NCBI GenBank assembly: GCA_963696405.1
Contig: CAVOJY010000006.1
Coordinates: 1 to 64,000, forward strand
Reading direction: 5' to 3'
DNA: 64,000 nucleotides
Origin: CAVOJY01 sp963696405
GTDB taxonomy: Bacteria > Chloroflexota > Limnocylindria > Limnocylindrales > CSP1-4
Shown here: positions 19,112 to 28,291 of the stretch, one piece after another
Position numbering within the stretch: the stretch's first letter is position 1
Layout of the letters: every line of letters begins with the position of its first letter
The notes under the pieces: model-generated
Told to the model about the DNA's origin: nothing
Databases searched by the model: none
Seen by the model: the letters and a program-made list of their open reading frames with translations, nothing else
Position numbers and translations under genes: made by a program

Positions 19112-19576
19112 ATGTTTACGCGAAATAGTCGATCATTGAAAGCGCTGAGTGTTGTCACTTTATTTCTGTTGGCCGGATTCCTCGTGCCGGGCCTATCCAC
19201 CGCCTCCATCGGGGAACTTCAAATCAGCAAAGCGGTTGCTAAAAATTTCGAAGCGCACCGTTTCGATTCTGACTATCGTTACTACACTCTGATGGATGGA
19301 GACATCCCCTATGCAGTTGTGGGGCTAAAGAAGGACTATCGAATCAGTGACATTTCCTGGAAAAAGATCGACCCGAACTCGGCCCAACTCTCACACCTGA
19401 TGGATCTTGTGCAGTTCTTTCCAGTGCAGGGATCGGTTGCCTATGGTGCCTACATACTGGACTCACAAAGCACTAAAATCGGAACCTGGTATTCCAGTCT
19501 GACAGCCGGAGTAACTGTGAACAACGAAAACAAAACGGTTTCGATTACGACCGACAGATCTACGTTTGGAGAGTAG
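19112..19576 (+). CDS. Exported protein of unknown function
   Basis: The start follows GGGAGG. A signal peptide of about 31 residues ends at GLSTASIG. The mature domain of about 120 residues begins with GELQISKAVAKNF and has many aromatic residues (DSDYRYYTLMDG), then an acidic, threonine-rich end. I do not recognise the family. It is the first gene after promoter module A, so it should belong to the same regulon as the genes at 20473, 21515, 27956, 29211 and 51044. The gene at 19855 may be read through from it. Confidence 0.65.
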   Translation: MFTRNSRSLKALSVVTLFLLAGFLVPGLSTASIGELQISKAVAKNFEAHRFDSDYRYYTLMDGDIPYAVVGLKKDYRISDISWKKIDPNSAQLSHLMDLVQFFPVQGSVAYGAYILDSQSTKIGTWYSSLTAGVTVNNENKTVSITTDRSTFGE

Positions 19577-19854
19577 AAGTTTTGTCAAAGAGCACCCCTG
19601 CTTTGGGCAGGGCAGAGTACCATCTCGAAATGTGGATTTCTGACAGAAATGCGGACCTTTCTGTGGGTGCGCGACTTGGCTCCGAGCCTGACCCGAGATG
19701 GAATCTTGTAGGCTGAAATAGGCAGATAACATCGATGAATGGGTTTGTTGTCGAGAAATATTTGAGATTTTCTCAATGGAAAATGGACAAAACAACTCCA
19801 TGAAAGCTTAAAAATTACCCTGAACCCAAACGATAAAAAGAGGAGAAACTTAAA

Positions 19855-20316
19855 ATGAAAACTCGTCCTGTCAAAACATTCATCACGGTGTTCATCGCGC
19901 TAAGTGGCTTTTTGATCACCTCGGCAGCTTTTTCTGCCTCAACCCCGCCGGCGCAGACGACAGCCCTGGCGCTTCAGGAAAAGGTGGCAGATGCCGTTCA
20001 GGCCATTAAAAGCTATTCCGCCGCTCAACGTGACCAAGCCGTCGAAAGGGCAAAGGCAGTTTTAGATGACTTCGATTCCCGTATCAAGGATTTGGAATCT
20101 CGGCTCAGTCAAAAATGGGACCAAATGGATCAGACCGCCCGGCAGGAATCAATGTCCGCCATGACCTCTCTTAGAAAACAGCGCAATGCCGCGGCTGAAT
20201 GGTATGGCGGGTTGAAACATGGCTCCAGCCAAGCTTGGGAAGATGTAATAACTGGATTCTCGAAGAGTGCCCACGATCTCGAGGACGCCTTCAGGAAAGC
20301 TTACGATCATATCTGA
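19855..20316 (+). CDS. Exported coiled-coil protein
   Basis: The start follows AGAGGAG. A signal peptide ends near SAAFSAST. The rest is almost wholly helical: long charged helices (DQAVERAKAVLDDFDSRIKDL, then QESMSAMTSLRKQRNAAAEW) with heptad-like spacing, resembling small stress-related coiled-coil proteins of the Sll1863 type. It is probably periplasmic. A GC hairpin near 19605-19622 separates it from the previous gene. No promoter module was found directly before it. Confidence 0.6.
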   Translation: MKTRPVKTFITVFIALSGFLITSAAFSASTPPAQTTALALQEKVADAVQAIKSYSAAQRDQAVERAKAVLDDFDSRIKDLESRLSQKWDQMDQTARQESMSAMTSLRKQRNAAAEWYGGLKHGSSQAWEDVITGFSKSAHDLEDAFRKAYDHI

Positions 20317-20323
20317 AACCGTT

Positions 20324-20414
20324 GTAAGAAAGTCACCGACACTAAACCCCTTTAAAACCCCGCAACAGAATCAGACAATCACCGATACCCGCGCTCCCAA
20401 CCTCGCCTTATAGT
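20324..20414 (+). promoter_or_regulatory. Promoter module copy D
   Basis: GTAAGA at 20324, CCGACA at 20336, ATCAGACA at 20370, CCGAT at 20382 and TATAGT at 20409, with the same spacings as the other copies. The -10 lies 58 bp before the start at 20473. Confidence 0.8.
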
Positions 20415-20472
20415 GTGTTTGCTCGGTATGGGCGAGCTTTTAAATCATCAAACCCGCAAGGAGGGCCGTACC

Positions 20473-20919
20473 ATGAGAAAAATCACGGTTATCACACTGG
20501 TCGGAGCAATTGCCATGATGCTCGCTTTCGGTATCGGCATTGCTATAACCGCCGGTCCGTGCATTGGGGGACAGGACTATAACCATGTTCCGGTGACCAG
20601 TTCTCGACCACCACAGAACGGGTTCCCCTCGTTTGGAGACGGCTGGAGCATTGAACGCGGCATGATGGGTCCCGGCGTGATGAATATTTACCCGTGGGAA
20701 AGACCACCTTTTCGTGTTTTCAGGAAACCGCTCGACAAAGAGGATGCCCGGGCACTTTCGCAAAATTATTTGGACTCAACGAACAATCCAAATCTCAAAT
20801 TAGACCAAGAAACGGACAAGGGAACCCTCTACGAATTTGACGTCGTTACGAAGGACAACTCCTTGGTCGATCGTCTTCTTGTGAGCAAGAACACCGGTGA
20901 GATCCGGTCTGCTTATTGA
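20473..20919 (+). CDS. Exported protein with a PepSY-like C-terminal domain
   Basis: The start at 20473 follows CAAGGAGGG; an upstream in-frame start at 20413 would overlap the predicted -10. A signal peptide ends near ITAGPC. A glycine- and methionine-rich stretch (RGMMGPGVMN) follows, then a PepSY-like C-terminal fold (DARALSQNYL, DKGTLYEFDVVTK, SKNTGEIRSAY). Methionine-rich exported proteins of this kind often accompany copper or other metal genes; that role is inferred. It shares a transcript with the SHOCT protein gene that starts 75 bp later. Confidence 0.6.
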   Translation: MRKITVITLVGAIAMMLAFGIGIAITAGPCIGGQDYNHVPVTSSRPPQNGFPSFGDGWSIERGMMGPGVMNIYPWERPPFRVFRKPLDKEDARALSQNYLDSTNNPNLKLDQETDKGTLYEFDVVTKDNSLVDRLLVSKNTGEIRSAY

Positions 20920-20994
20920 ACCACCGGGGGGCCATGGTGAAAGGCGCAGGCTCCGCCGGGGAACTTTTTCTATGTTACTTTTAAGGAGGTATCT

Positions 20995-21288
20995 ATGTCT
21001 ACTGCGGTAAACCCTTTTTGTTTTCAATGGCATGGTTTTCCGAATGGGGGCCCCGGAATGATGAACTGGTACGGTGTGAGTTGGCATTTCGGCATCCCCG
21101 CGATTCTCATTTCGGTTCTGGCAGTTTTGGGCATCATCCTTTGTATAAGGTGGCTCGTGATGTCCGGAAGGCAGGGCCAATCTGCTTCCCACGTGGAACC
21201 CCCTTTGGATATTCTCAAAAAGCGTTATGCCAGAGGCGAACTCACGAGGGATGAATACCTGAACATGAAACGCGACCTGGGTGAGTAA
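20995..21288 (+). CDS. SHOCT-domain small membrane protein
   Basis: The start follows AAGGAGG. The 97-residue protein has a glycine-rich start (GFPNGGPGMMNWYG), one helix (about 30-55) and a C-terminal SHOCT motif of about 25 residues (DILKKRYARGELTRDEYLNM). SHOCT motifs are found at the ends of oligomerising membrane proteins. It reads from the same promoter as the PepSY-like gene and precedes module C. Confidence 0.75.
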   Translation: MSTAVNPFCFQWHGFPNGGPGMMNWYGVSWHFGIPAILISVLAVLGIILCIRWLVMSGRQGQSASHVEPPLDILKKRYARGELTRDEYLNMKRDLGE

Positions 21289-21395
21289 ATTCGAGCTCTC
21301 ACCCATCTTTGCACTTTCAAATGCGGAGTCATTGAGCGCAGGGATGCCTATTTGAAACGTAGCGGGTGAGTTCTGCAAATCGATCCGGACGTGCC

Positions 21396-21486
21396 GTAGG
21401 AAAAACACCGACAACAAATTGTGCTCAAAACCGACATGAAAATCAGACAAGTGCCGATTTCGAAAGATTTTAGTTGGTCATATAGT
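21396..21486 (+). promoter_or_regulatory. Promoter module copy C
   Basis: GTAGGA at 21396, CCGACA at 21408, ATCAGACA at 21442, CCGAT at 21454 and TATAGT at 21481. The -10 is 28 bp before the receiver gene start at 21515, so the leader is very short. It should drive the receiver-htrA-usp operon. Confidence 0.8.
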
Positions 21487-21514
21487 TCAAGCACCCAAGC
21501 AAGGAATGCAGACC

Positions 21515-21898
21515 ATGAGAACAGTTTACATCGTGGATGATTCGCAAGCGGTTCGTGAGCGTCTCATCGGCATGATTTCGGAAGTGGAGGGGATTACCCT
21601 TTCGGGCGCCAGCGGGGATCCCAAAGAGGCGGTGGGATCTATTCGCCGGCTGAACCCGGATGCGGTGATCCTTGACATTCGAATGCCCGGGATGAACGGC
21701 ATCCAGGTGCTGCGTGAAATCAAACAGGGTCAGCGCGCCCCCATGGTCATCATGCTCACCAACTACCCGTTTGGACAGTATCGCCGAGAATGCGCCGAAG
21801 CAGGTGCAGACTACTTTCTGAACAAGTCGACGGAGTTTGAAAAAATCAATGAGATTTTGGCAAGGATCGTTCAAGTCGAACTTCACTCAGACAACTAA
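21515..21898 (+). CDS. Single-domain response regulator (receiver only)
   Basis: A 127-residue receiver domain with no output domain. The phosphorylation pocket is complete: VDD at the start, the phosphoacceptor in ILDIRMPGMNG, the threonine switch in IMLTN and the lysine in FLNKS. The start at 21515 lies about nine bases after AAGGA; 21506 is an in-frame alternative. It is the first gene after module C and is followed 13 bp later by htrA, suggesting a signalling role in the envelope-stress response. A kinase partner is not adjacent. Confidence 0.85.
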   Translation: MRTVYIVDDSQAVRERLIGMISEVEGITLSGASGDPKEAVGSIRRLNPDAVILDIRMPGMNGIQVLREIKQGQRAPMVIMLTNYPFGQYRRECAEAGADYFLNKSTEFEKINEILARIVQVELHSDN

Positions 21899-21911
21899 TA
21901 GGGAGGTTAAA

Positions 21912-23390
21912 ATGTATAAACACATCTTCAAAAAACGGTACGTATCTGTCGGGCTGGCATTGATGCTGGGCGGTTTGATTGTTACAGGCTGCAAGGAGCA
22001 GCCAATCACCCAAGCTTTCGCTGCTTCCCCGGCAATGGTGCAGACGGCGCCTGCTCCCCAACCGTCGGCCTACGATTTGAGCACGGCCATCGCCAAAGTG
22101 GCCCAGGCAGCTATCCCTGCCGTGGTTCACATCGAGGTGACCCAACGCAGTGAAGTCAACAACCCCATGATGCCCTTCGAGAACAACCCCTTCTTTCATT
22201 TCTTTTTCAACGGGCCCAATATGCAACGCAAATTCAAGCAAGAGATGAAGGGCATCGGCAGCGGCATCCTGATGGATGCCCAGGGTCATATCCTGACCAA
22301 CAACCATGTCGCGGGTGGGGCCAGCGACATCCAAGTGACGCTGGCCGACGGCAGGCAGTTCCCAGCCAAGGTGGTGGGGACGGACCCCAAAACGGACCTG
22401 GCAGTCATCAAAATCCAGGACAGTGATCGGTTGCCGTATCTGGCCTTCGGGGATTCGGACAAGGTGGGGGTCGGCGAGTGGGTGGTAGCCATCGGGGCCC
22501 CGCGCGGCCTGGACCAGACCGTCACCCAGGGGATCATCAGCGCCAAGCACCGCACGGGGATTTCCGATCCTTCCAGTTATCAGGACTTCCTGCAGACCGA
22601 CGCCCCGATCAACCCCGGCAACAGTGGCGGGCCTCTGCTGAACCTCAACGGTGAGGTGGTCGGCATAAATGCGGCCATTGCGACAGATTCTGGCGGCTCG
22701 GAAGGAATCGGTTTTGCCATCCCCAGCAACATGGCTACCAGAATTGCCAGCACCCTGATCGCCTACGGCAAGGTGGAGCGCGGCTGGCTGGGGGTGAGCA
22801 TCAGCGATCTGAAACCGGATGCTGCCAAGTCCATTGGGCTGCCTTCGCCCAAGGGCGCTTTGGTGGCCGATGTCGCCAAGGGAGGTCCGGCGGCCGTAGC
22901 GGGCTTAAAGCGCGGGGATGTGGTGCTCTCTTATCAGGACCAGCCGGTGGCGGACTCCTCCGCCCTGCGCAACGCGGTCGCCGACACCCCCAGCGGTAAG
23001 CAGGTCAAAATGACCATCTGGCGCGACAAAAAAAAGCAAGAGCTTGTCGCCAAAATCGGTAGCACGGAGGATGCCGTAAAGGTGCTTTCCGCTTCCGTGG
23101 ACGACCGCCTGGGTGTGACCGTTAGGCCGATCACCCCGAAAGAAGACGAAAAATACGGCATCGACCCCGGCGAAGGGGTCGCTCTATCCGCGGTCAACCC
23201 GAAGGGGCTTTTTGGTCAGGCCGGCCTGGAACCAAAGGATTTCGTCCTGCAGGTCAACGGCCAGGCGATCAAGGGAGTGGACGGGTTTGCCGAACTGCTG
23301 AGTTCGTTGCCAGCCAAACAACCGCTGGTGGTGCTGGCGTTAGACCACCGCAGCGGCCAGTCGGGATATGTCCAGATGACGTTAAATTAG
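21912..23390 (+). CDS. htrA: DegP/HtrA-family periplasmic serine protease
   Basis: The start follows GGGAGG. A lipoprotein-type signal ends GLIVTGC, so the protein may be lipid-anchored. The trypsin-like domain has the triad: histidine in LTNNHVAGG, aspartate in KTDLAVIK and serine in PGNSGGPLL. Two PDZ domains follow (about 285-380 and 395-490), each with a G-LG or GWLGV start. At about 492 residues it has the usual length. It degrades or refolds damaged envelope proteins. It is the core of the operon under module C and fits an envelope-stress regulon. Confidence 0.9.
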   Translation: MYKHIFKKRYVSVGLALMLGGLIVTGCKEQPITQAFAASPAMVQTAPAPQPSAYDLSTAIAKVAQAAIPAVVHIEVTQRSEVNNPMMPFENNPFFHFFFNGPNMQRKFKQEMKGIGSGILMDAQGHILTNNHVAGGASDIQVTLADGRQFPAKVVGTDPKTDLAVIKIQDSDRLPYLAFGDSDKVGVGEWVVAIGAPRGLDQTVTQGIISAKHRTGISDPSSYQDFLQTDAPINPGNSGGPLLNLNGEVVGINAAIATDSGGSEGIGFAIPSNMATRIASTLIAYGKVERGWLGVSISDLKPDAAKSIGLPSPKGALVADVAKGGPAAVAGLKRGDVVLSYQDQPVADSSALRNAVADTPSGKQVKMTIWRDKKKQELVAKIGSTEDAVKVLSASVDDRLGVTVRPITPKEDEKYGIDPGEGVALSAVNPKGLFGQAGLEPKDFVLQVNGQAIKGVDGFAELLSSLPAKQPLVVLALDHRSGQSGYVQMTLN

Positions 23391-23451
23391 CATCGCCATA
23401 AGGACAAACGGCGTTCCACAACTTCAACGTGCTTAAGCAAGGAAAAATGCC

Positions 23452-23970
23452 ATGGACGATTTTAAAAATATTCTGGTGGCCACCAATTCAACCAAGCATT
23501 GCCGGCAGGCGCTTCACTACGGGATTTCACTGGCCGGGAGCCTCCATGCCAGGCTTCACGTACTGCACCTGATGCACGACCCCTTCGGCCTGGAGCATTG
23601 GCAACTGCCCCTGCCCTCATTGAAGAGCATCCGTAATGAGTATCAGGACATTCGCGCCAGGGCCAAAAAAGACCTGGATGTAATGATCTCCGCCGAACAG
23701 GCCAAGGGGCTGCCCGTTCAGATAAGCATCGCCGCGGGACCTCCTCAAGAAGAGATCCTGCGAGCCGTGAAAGACAACCAAATCGACCTTCTCATTATGA
23801 TCGCCCATGCGGAGGGTTATTTGGAACAAGTGTTGTTCGATCGCCTCAATGAGGAGATCCACCGAAAAATGCCCTGTACGATCATGTTCGTCAAACAGGA
23901 ACCCCTGGCCGCGAAGGAGCAGACGTTCTGCTTACGGCGGGATCGGGTCCAACCATGCGAGGCTTATTGA
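23452..23970 (+). CDS. Universal stress protein (UspA family)
   Basis: A single-domain USP of 172 residues, slightly longer than usual because of a C-terminal tail. The N-terminal KNILVATNST strand and a hydrophobic core fit the fold. The G-2x-G-9x-G(S/T) ATP motif is not clear; the region reads MIAHAEGYLEQVLF, so ATP binding is doubtful. It follows htrA by 61 bp in the same operon. It is one of several USPs in the window. Confidence 0.75.
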   Translation: MDDFKNILVATNSTKHCRQALHYGISLAGSLHARLHVLHLMHDPFGLEHWQLPLPSLKSIRNEYQDIRARAKKDLDVMISAEQAKGLPVQISIAAGPPQEEILRAVKDNQIDLLIMIAHAEGYLEQVLFDRLNEEIHRKMPCTIMFVKQEPLAAKEQTFCLRRDRVQPCEAY

Positions 23971-23991
23971 AGCCTCGCCAAGGAGGGAAAT

Positions 23992-24408
23992 ATGAAAACG
24001 AAACTTGTTCTGCTGTTTGTCGGGTGTCTGATGTTGGTTCTGAACCCGCTGGCCTCAAGCGCCGGCACTTCGCCCTTCATCTCCGAAGGCAAGAGCAACG
24101 GCGTGATCTATGCGTCCGGCGGGGTAGGTCTGGACGAGCAGATGGAAATGAATGCCATGGCGAAGAACTACAACGTCAAAATGGTATTTGCCGAAGCACC
24201 GAGAGATTATGTCTCCGGCGTCAAGCTTAAGATAGAGGACCACAGCGGCAAGGTACTCCTGGAGACTACTTCCAGTGGCCCGTGGTTCTTTGCCAAGTTG
24301 CCCCAGGGGGATTACCGCCTCATCACCAGCTTCCACCATCATCAGGAAATGAGAAGCCTGACTGTGGCAAGCGGCCATCAGACTGTTGAATTTTTCTGGA
24401 AGGCGTAA
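23992..24408 (+). CDS. Exported protein with carboxypeptidase-regulatory-like fold
   Basis: The start follows AAGGAGGG. A signal peptide ends at SSAGTS. The mature domain (about 110 residues) is beta-rich with the typical regulatory-like pattern: VKLKIEDHSGKVLLET, GPWFFAKLPQGDYRLI, then a SLTVASGHQTVEFFW edge strand. The glycine and DYRL turn are classic for this transthyretin-like fold. It lies 21 bp after the USP and is probably in the same operon. A binding partner cannot be named. Confidence 0.65.
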   Translation: MKTKLVLLFVGCLMLVLNPLASSAGTSPFISEGKSNGVIYASGGVGLDEQMEMNAMAKNYNVKMVFAEAPRDYVSGVKLKIEDHSGKVLLETTSSGPWFFAKLPQGDYRLITSFHHHQEMRSLTVASGHQTVEFFWKA

Positions 24409-24453
24409 ACCTGCGAAATCGGCCTTTGATAAAGTTGAAAGGAGTTAATAGCA

Positions 24454-24797
24454 ATGGAAAAGAGATCATTTCGTTTTCTGATTACAGTTTCGCTTTTCTG
24501 TTTTGTTTGCGCCTTGGCGGGAGTTTCGAGTTCTCTGGCGGCTGCTGATACATCAAAAATGACTCCAGAGAAAGCAACCATGACTTCAGCAATGGCCATG
24601 AAGTATATGCCGAGTGATCAAACCATTGCTATCCAGAAAGCCCTTAACCAAGAAGGTTATAAGCTTAAAGACGACGGTCTCATGGGCAAACATACTCGCG
24701 CGGCCATTGAAGCATTCCCGAAGAAAAATGCTCTAAAATAACCGGGAATCCCGATGAAGAGACACTCGCCAAATTATTAGGGATAAAATATCAGTAG
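24454..24797 (+). pseudogene. Exported peptidoglycan-binding-like protein, frameshifted
   Basis: A signal peptide is followed by IAIQKALNQEGYKLKDDG and HTRAAIEAF, a peptidoglycan-binding domain 1 pattern. The open frame stops at 24741 after KNALK. One extra A in the AAAA run at about 24736 would continue the reading as ITGNPDEETLAKLLGIKYQ to a stop at 24797, the expected domain end. The single-base loss at a homopolymer may be an error. It is the last gene of the htrA operon, before a strong terminator. Confidence 0.75.
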
Positions 24798-24841
24798 ATC
24801 CGGTTTAAAAACAAAAAACCAACATCATGCAAGCCATAAAC

Positions 24842-24885
24842 GCAAAGGGTTGGTTTAAGCAAAAACTGACCCTTTGCTTTTTTTT
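24842..24885 (+). terminator. Rho-independent terminator of the htrA operon
   Basis: GCAAAGGGT and ACCCTTTGC pair perfectly over nine bases and are followed by eight T. It ends the transcript that starts at module C. Confidence 0.85.
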
Positions 24886-25040
24886 ACCGCTTTTAAATAG
24901 GCCATCGAACACAGGGCTTTCACCACAGGGTACTCAAAAGTACAATTGACCGCGGCCTTTCAGCCGTAAGCGTTTTTTAATTAAAAATAGTGCTTGTCCG
25001 AAATGATGTGCCACTGCGCTATCCCAAGGGAATTTTCTCT

Positions 25041-27017
25041 ATGCACCCGGTTAAACGTTCTCTCTGGTTGCGTTTTATTACTATCGCGCAACCTTATTTT
25101 TTCCCCACCATTCGCGGTGGCAGATGGGTCACTCTTTTGCTCATGGTCATGCTGCTTCTTTTTCTTTTTGGCGCACTTTCCCTAGTTGCTACTGGAATGA
25201 TCCTGGCAGGAAATTATTTTGCCCCTGTCATTACCTCCGAAATCGCATCGGGTTTGCTGTCCGTCATCACGGACGCTTTGCATTCCGATGCGTGGCTGAT
25301 CGTAGCATCGGCCTTGATCATCCCCGCGACTGTCTTTGTCGCCTTCGGCCGTCATTTACGAAAACACAAGCAGGCGTGGTTTCTGCTGGCTCTCGTTCTC
25401 ATTCTGTCCCTCTCCGTGACAGGAATCAATGTTGCCTTCAGCTATATCAGCAACTACTTCACCAATGCCCTGGTTAAAAAAAATCAGGGCATGGCCTATT
25501 TGTTTGTTGCCGTTTATTTTTGCGGATTTCTTGTCGGGATCCCTGTGTTGGCCTTTTACAGTTACGGCCAGAATTATCTGGGTATGCGATGGCGGGAATG
25601 GATGACCGGATCTTTTTTGAGCAACTATTTCAAAAACCGCAGATACTATGAAATAGAGGCCGCCTCCCAAATTGATAACCCTGATCAGCGCATTATGGAG
25701 GACATCCGTTCGTTTACCCGAACCTCCCTTACATTTCTCCTCGTTATTCTCGGATCCTTCATGGACCTCGTTTCTTTTACCGGGATTCTATGGTCCAAAT
25801 CGATTCTGCTGGTCTGTGTGGTGCTCGGCTACTCTTTGACGGGCACAGCCCTTACCGTTTTGATAGGCCGTCGTTTGGTGGGGCTTAATTTTAATCAACT
25901 GCGGTATGAGGCGGATTTCCGATACAGCCTTGTACATGCACGCGATAACGCTGAATCGATCGCCTTCTACCAAGGGGAGAAACCTGAAGTTGCCCGTATA
26001 TCCAGCCGCTTCCGAAGCGTTTTGAGGAACTTCAGTCTTCTCATCGGCTGGCAGCGGAACCTGTCATTTTTCACGACAGCTTACAGCTATCTGCCTGTCG
26101 TCCTGCCTTTTCTGGTTCTATTCCCTCAATATTTTGGCGGCCAAATTGAATATGGAGACATGGTGCAGGCCAATTTCGCCTTCGCCCAGGTTTACGCTGC
26201 GCTGTCACTTATCGTCTCCCAGATCGAACAGATCACCAACTTTGCTGCAGGCGTGGACCGGCTCTCGACTTTTGCTGATGCCATAAGCCCCGAGCGGGCG
26301 GTTGTCCCGGGCATCGAAAGCCTGGACGCCGACCAGTTTGCCATGACCCGGATGACTCTGCTTACCCCGGACGGAACGCGCACCTTGATTAGTGATTTGA
26401 CGATGGAACTGGAAAAAAACAACAACTTGGTCGTCGTTGGCCAGAGCGGAATTGGAAAAAGCTCCCTGCTCCGGGCTATCGCAGGTCTATGGACGCAAGG
26501 TTCGGGGATCGTGAGGCGACCGCTGCTGTCTCAAATATTTTTTCTTCCGCAGAAACCCTACATGCTTCTGGGATCCCTGAGGGACCAGTTGCTTTATCCA
26601 CGACTTGATGGAAATATTCCCGATGTGGAATTAGAAAAAGTTCTCAAAACTGTGCACCTCGAAGATCTGCCCGAACGAGTCGGAGGATTCGATGCTGACC
26701 TGGACTGGGCAGACGTTCTATCTTTGGGGGAACAGCAACGACTTGCGTTTGCGCGGTTGCTGCTAAACAAGCCCGGGTTTGCGGTTCTCGATGAAGCCAC
26801 AAGCGCCCTGGATATCCAAAATGAGGCTAACCTCTATCGAAAATTAAGAGATCTTGGCATTCACTACATCAGCGTCGGCCATCGCAGCAGTATCTTGGAG
26901 TATCACGACCACGTGCTGGATCTTCAAGGCCCGGATAGGTGGAGCTTGCTGCCTGTCAAGGAGTACCAGATGAAAATCGCTTTTGATAAAGCCCAACTAG
27001 CACTGGTACCCGGTTAA
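25041..27017 (+). CDS. SbmA/YddA-like ABC transporter (fused membrane and ATPase)
   Basis: The start at 25041 (MHPVKRSLWLRF) follows AAGGG; a GTG at 24990 is an alternative. The N-terminal half (about 1-400) has six or so helices and the conserved WREWMTGSFLSNYFKNRRYY segment of the SbmA/BacA-like family, with residues matching NPDQRIMEDIRSFT. The ATPase follows with Walker A GQSGIGKSS, signature LSLGEQQRLAFARLL, Walker B GFAVLDEATSALD and a late switch histidine in SVGHRSS. Members move peptides or cobalamin-type cargo. Substrate unknown. Confidence 0.85.
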   Translation: MHPVKRSLWLRFITIAQPYFFPTIRGGRWVTLLLMVMLLLFLFGALSLVATGMILAGNYFAPVITSEIASGLLSVITDALHSDAWLIVASALIIPATVFVAFGRHLRKHKQAWFLLALVLILSLSVTGINVAFSYISNYFTNALVKKNQGMAYLFVAVYFCGFLVGIPVLAFYSYGQNYLGMRWREWMTGSFLSNYFKNRRYYEIEAASQIDNPDQRIMEDIRSFTRTSLTFLLVILGSFMDLVSFTGILWSKSILLVCVVLGYSLTGTALTVLIGRRLVGLNFNQLRYEADFRYSLVHARDNAESIAFYQGEKPEVARISSRFRSVLRNFSLLIGWQRNLSFFTTAYSYLPVVLPFLVLFPQYFGGQIEYGDMVQANFAFAQVYAALSLIVSQIEQITNFAAGVDRLSTFADAISPERAVVPGIESLDADQFAMTRMTLLTPDGTRTLISDLTMELEKNNNLVVVGQSGIGKSSLLRAIAGLWTQGSGIVRRPLLSQIFFLPQKPYMLLGSLRDQLLYPRLDGNIPDVELEKVLKTVHLEDLPERVGGFDADLDWADVLSLGEQQRLAFARLLLNKPGFAVLDEATSALDIQNEANLYRKLRDLGIHYISVGHRSSILEYHDHVLDLQGPDRWSLLPVKEYQMKIAFDKAQLALVPG

Positions 27018-27131
27018 CCATTTGGGCACCCATTAGCCGTTCAAACCTGAAATTCAGAGTATGGGATGGCCGGGATGATAGTCCCGGGGAGGCGGTAGCA
27101 CGAATGGCAAAACATCAGGTGATTCGACGGG

Positions 27132-27956
27132 TTAGGTTAGATTTGCACTACCTATGGCCACCAAACGGCCAGATGTTTTAGCCTGATGGGGGAGGCAAGC
27201 CATCGTCGGGTCTATTCCATGAGGATGCCTGGACGCAAAGGCAATAAAAAACAACTCGATTTCGCCGGCAACGGCCTCCAACAAGATTTTTTCTTCCCAG
27301 CTCAACTCGCTCCGCGGGAAAATGCATGCAACAGCGATATCCAAGTTTTCATTTTCGCACCGGATAAGGGCCAGACCGGCGATCGATTCCCCTTCGACTA
27401 TGGATTTGTTCCCGATGTGAGGGTTAAGGGCTAACTCTTTTCTGCGGGATTCCAGATGCTCGATTACCGTTCGAAAGGACTGGCGATCAATGATGCGGAC
27501 TGCTACCCAATCGGTGTTAGCGATGGTCAGCGCCTTTTGCGCAAACACTCGCAGAAGATTTTTAAAATCCTTCCGGCTTTGCGGCAGTCGGTTCAGGAGT
27601 GAGAATACGGACCGGATTTCCTGAAGCTGAACATTGACATTTCCGATATATTGGAAGGCCTCCGTCAGGCGACACTGCAGGGTGGTGTTGGTCATGGCAA
27701 GGCGCTGAATTTCCTCCCGGTGGGTTTTGATGAGCGCTTTATATATGCGGGATAGTGTGTAGGCCAGGCTCAGCAGGACCGCGATCAGCAGTGTCTCCAT
27801 CACCTCCTGTTCGCCAAGCAGGCGATTCGTTTCCGCAATCCATCGACGGACGAAAAAAGGTGTGGATACGACCATTATCATTAAAACCCCGATCGTCGCC
27901 ATGTAAAAAATCTCTAATCGTCTGATCTTGCTCAACGGTGTAATCAACTTTCCCAT
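27132..27956 (-). CDS. Membrane protein with GAF-like sensory domain
   Basis: The start at 27956 (MGKLITPL) follows AAAAGGA. Two helices (about 17-37 and 51-71) are followed by a coiled coil and a C-terminal domain of about 150 residues that resembles a GAF domain (FKNLLRVFAQKALTIANTDW, VEGESIAGLALI, SWEEKILLEAVAGEI). No kinase, cyclase or DNA-binding output is present, so it may act through a partner. It is preceded by promoter module F on the minus strand and should be co-regulated with the envelope genes. Confidence 0.6.
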   Translation of the reverse strand: MGKLITPLSKIRRLEIFYMATIGVLMIMVVSTPFFVRRWIAETNRLLGEQEVMETLLIAVLLSLAYTLSRIYKALIKTHREEIQRLAMTNTTLQCRLTEAFQYIGNVNVQLQEIRSVFSLLNRLPQSRKDFKNLLRVFAQKALTIANTDWVAVRIIDRQSFRTVIEHLESRRKELALNPHIGNKSIVEGESIAGLALIRCENENLDIAVACIFPRSELSWEEKILLEAVAGEIELFFIAFASRHPHGIDPTMACLPHQAKTSGRLVAIGSANLT

Positions 27957-28038
27957 AGGATTCCTTTTATCATGATAAGCCCAGACCGGCTGTTTGTGGA
28001 AATTAACCATATTAAGAGACGACCCCTCCTCTCTCGGA

Positions 28039-28129
28039 ATAGTAAGTTATTAAGAGTTGCGATGGTATCGGCAGGGTGCTGATTTTGGTGTAGGTTTCCT
28101 GCGCACAGCCTTGACGGTTTGCGTCCTAC
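28039..28129 (-). promoter_or_regulatory. Promoter module copy F (minus strand)
   Basis: On the minus strand: GTAGGA (28124-28129), CCGTCA, ATCAGCAC, CCGAT (28067-28071) and TACTAT (28039-28044), with the same spacings 6, 28, 4 and 22. The -10 is about 83 bp before the start at 27956. This copy is divergent from the DUF599 gene at 28292. Confidence 0.7.
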
Positions 28130-28291
28130 ATTGCAGCCGATCATACGAAAAACCCTCGCCTATCGAAGTTAAGGATGGTTCAATTCTGAATTAAAATATG
28201 TTAAAAACAGCGTGATCAGGCTTCCTAATGGGGTGTCGAATTCATACTGTTGATAGGATAAACACGAGAAGCTTTTGGAAGGAGGCAACGA

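Noticed and set aside
19600..19630. CCCTGC-GCAGGG hairpin as a terminator
   Set aside because: No T run follows, so it is not a convincing intrinsic terminator.
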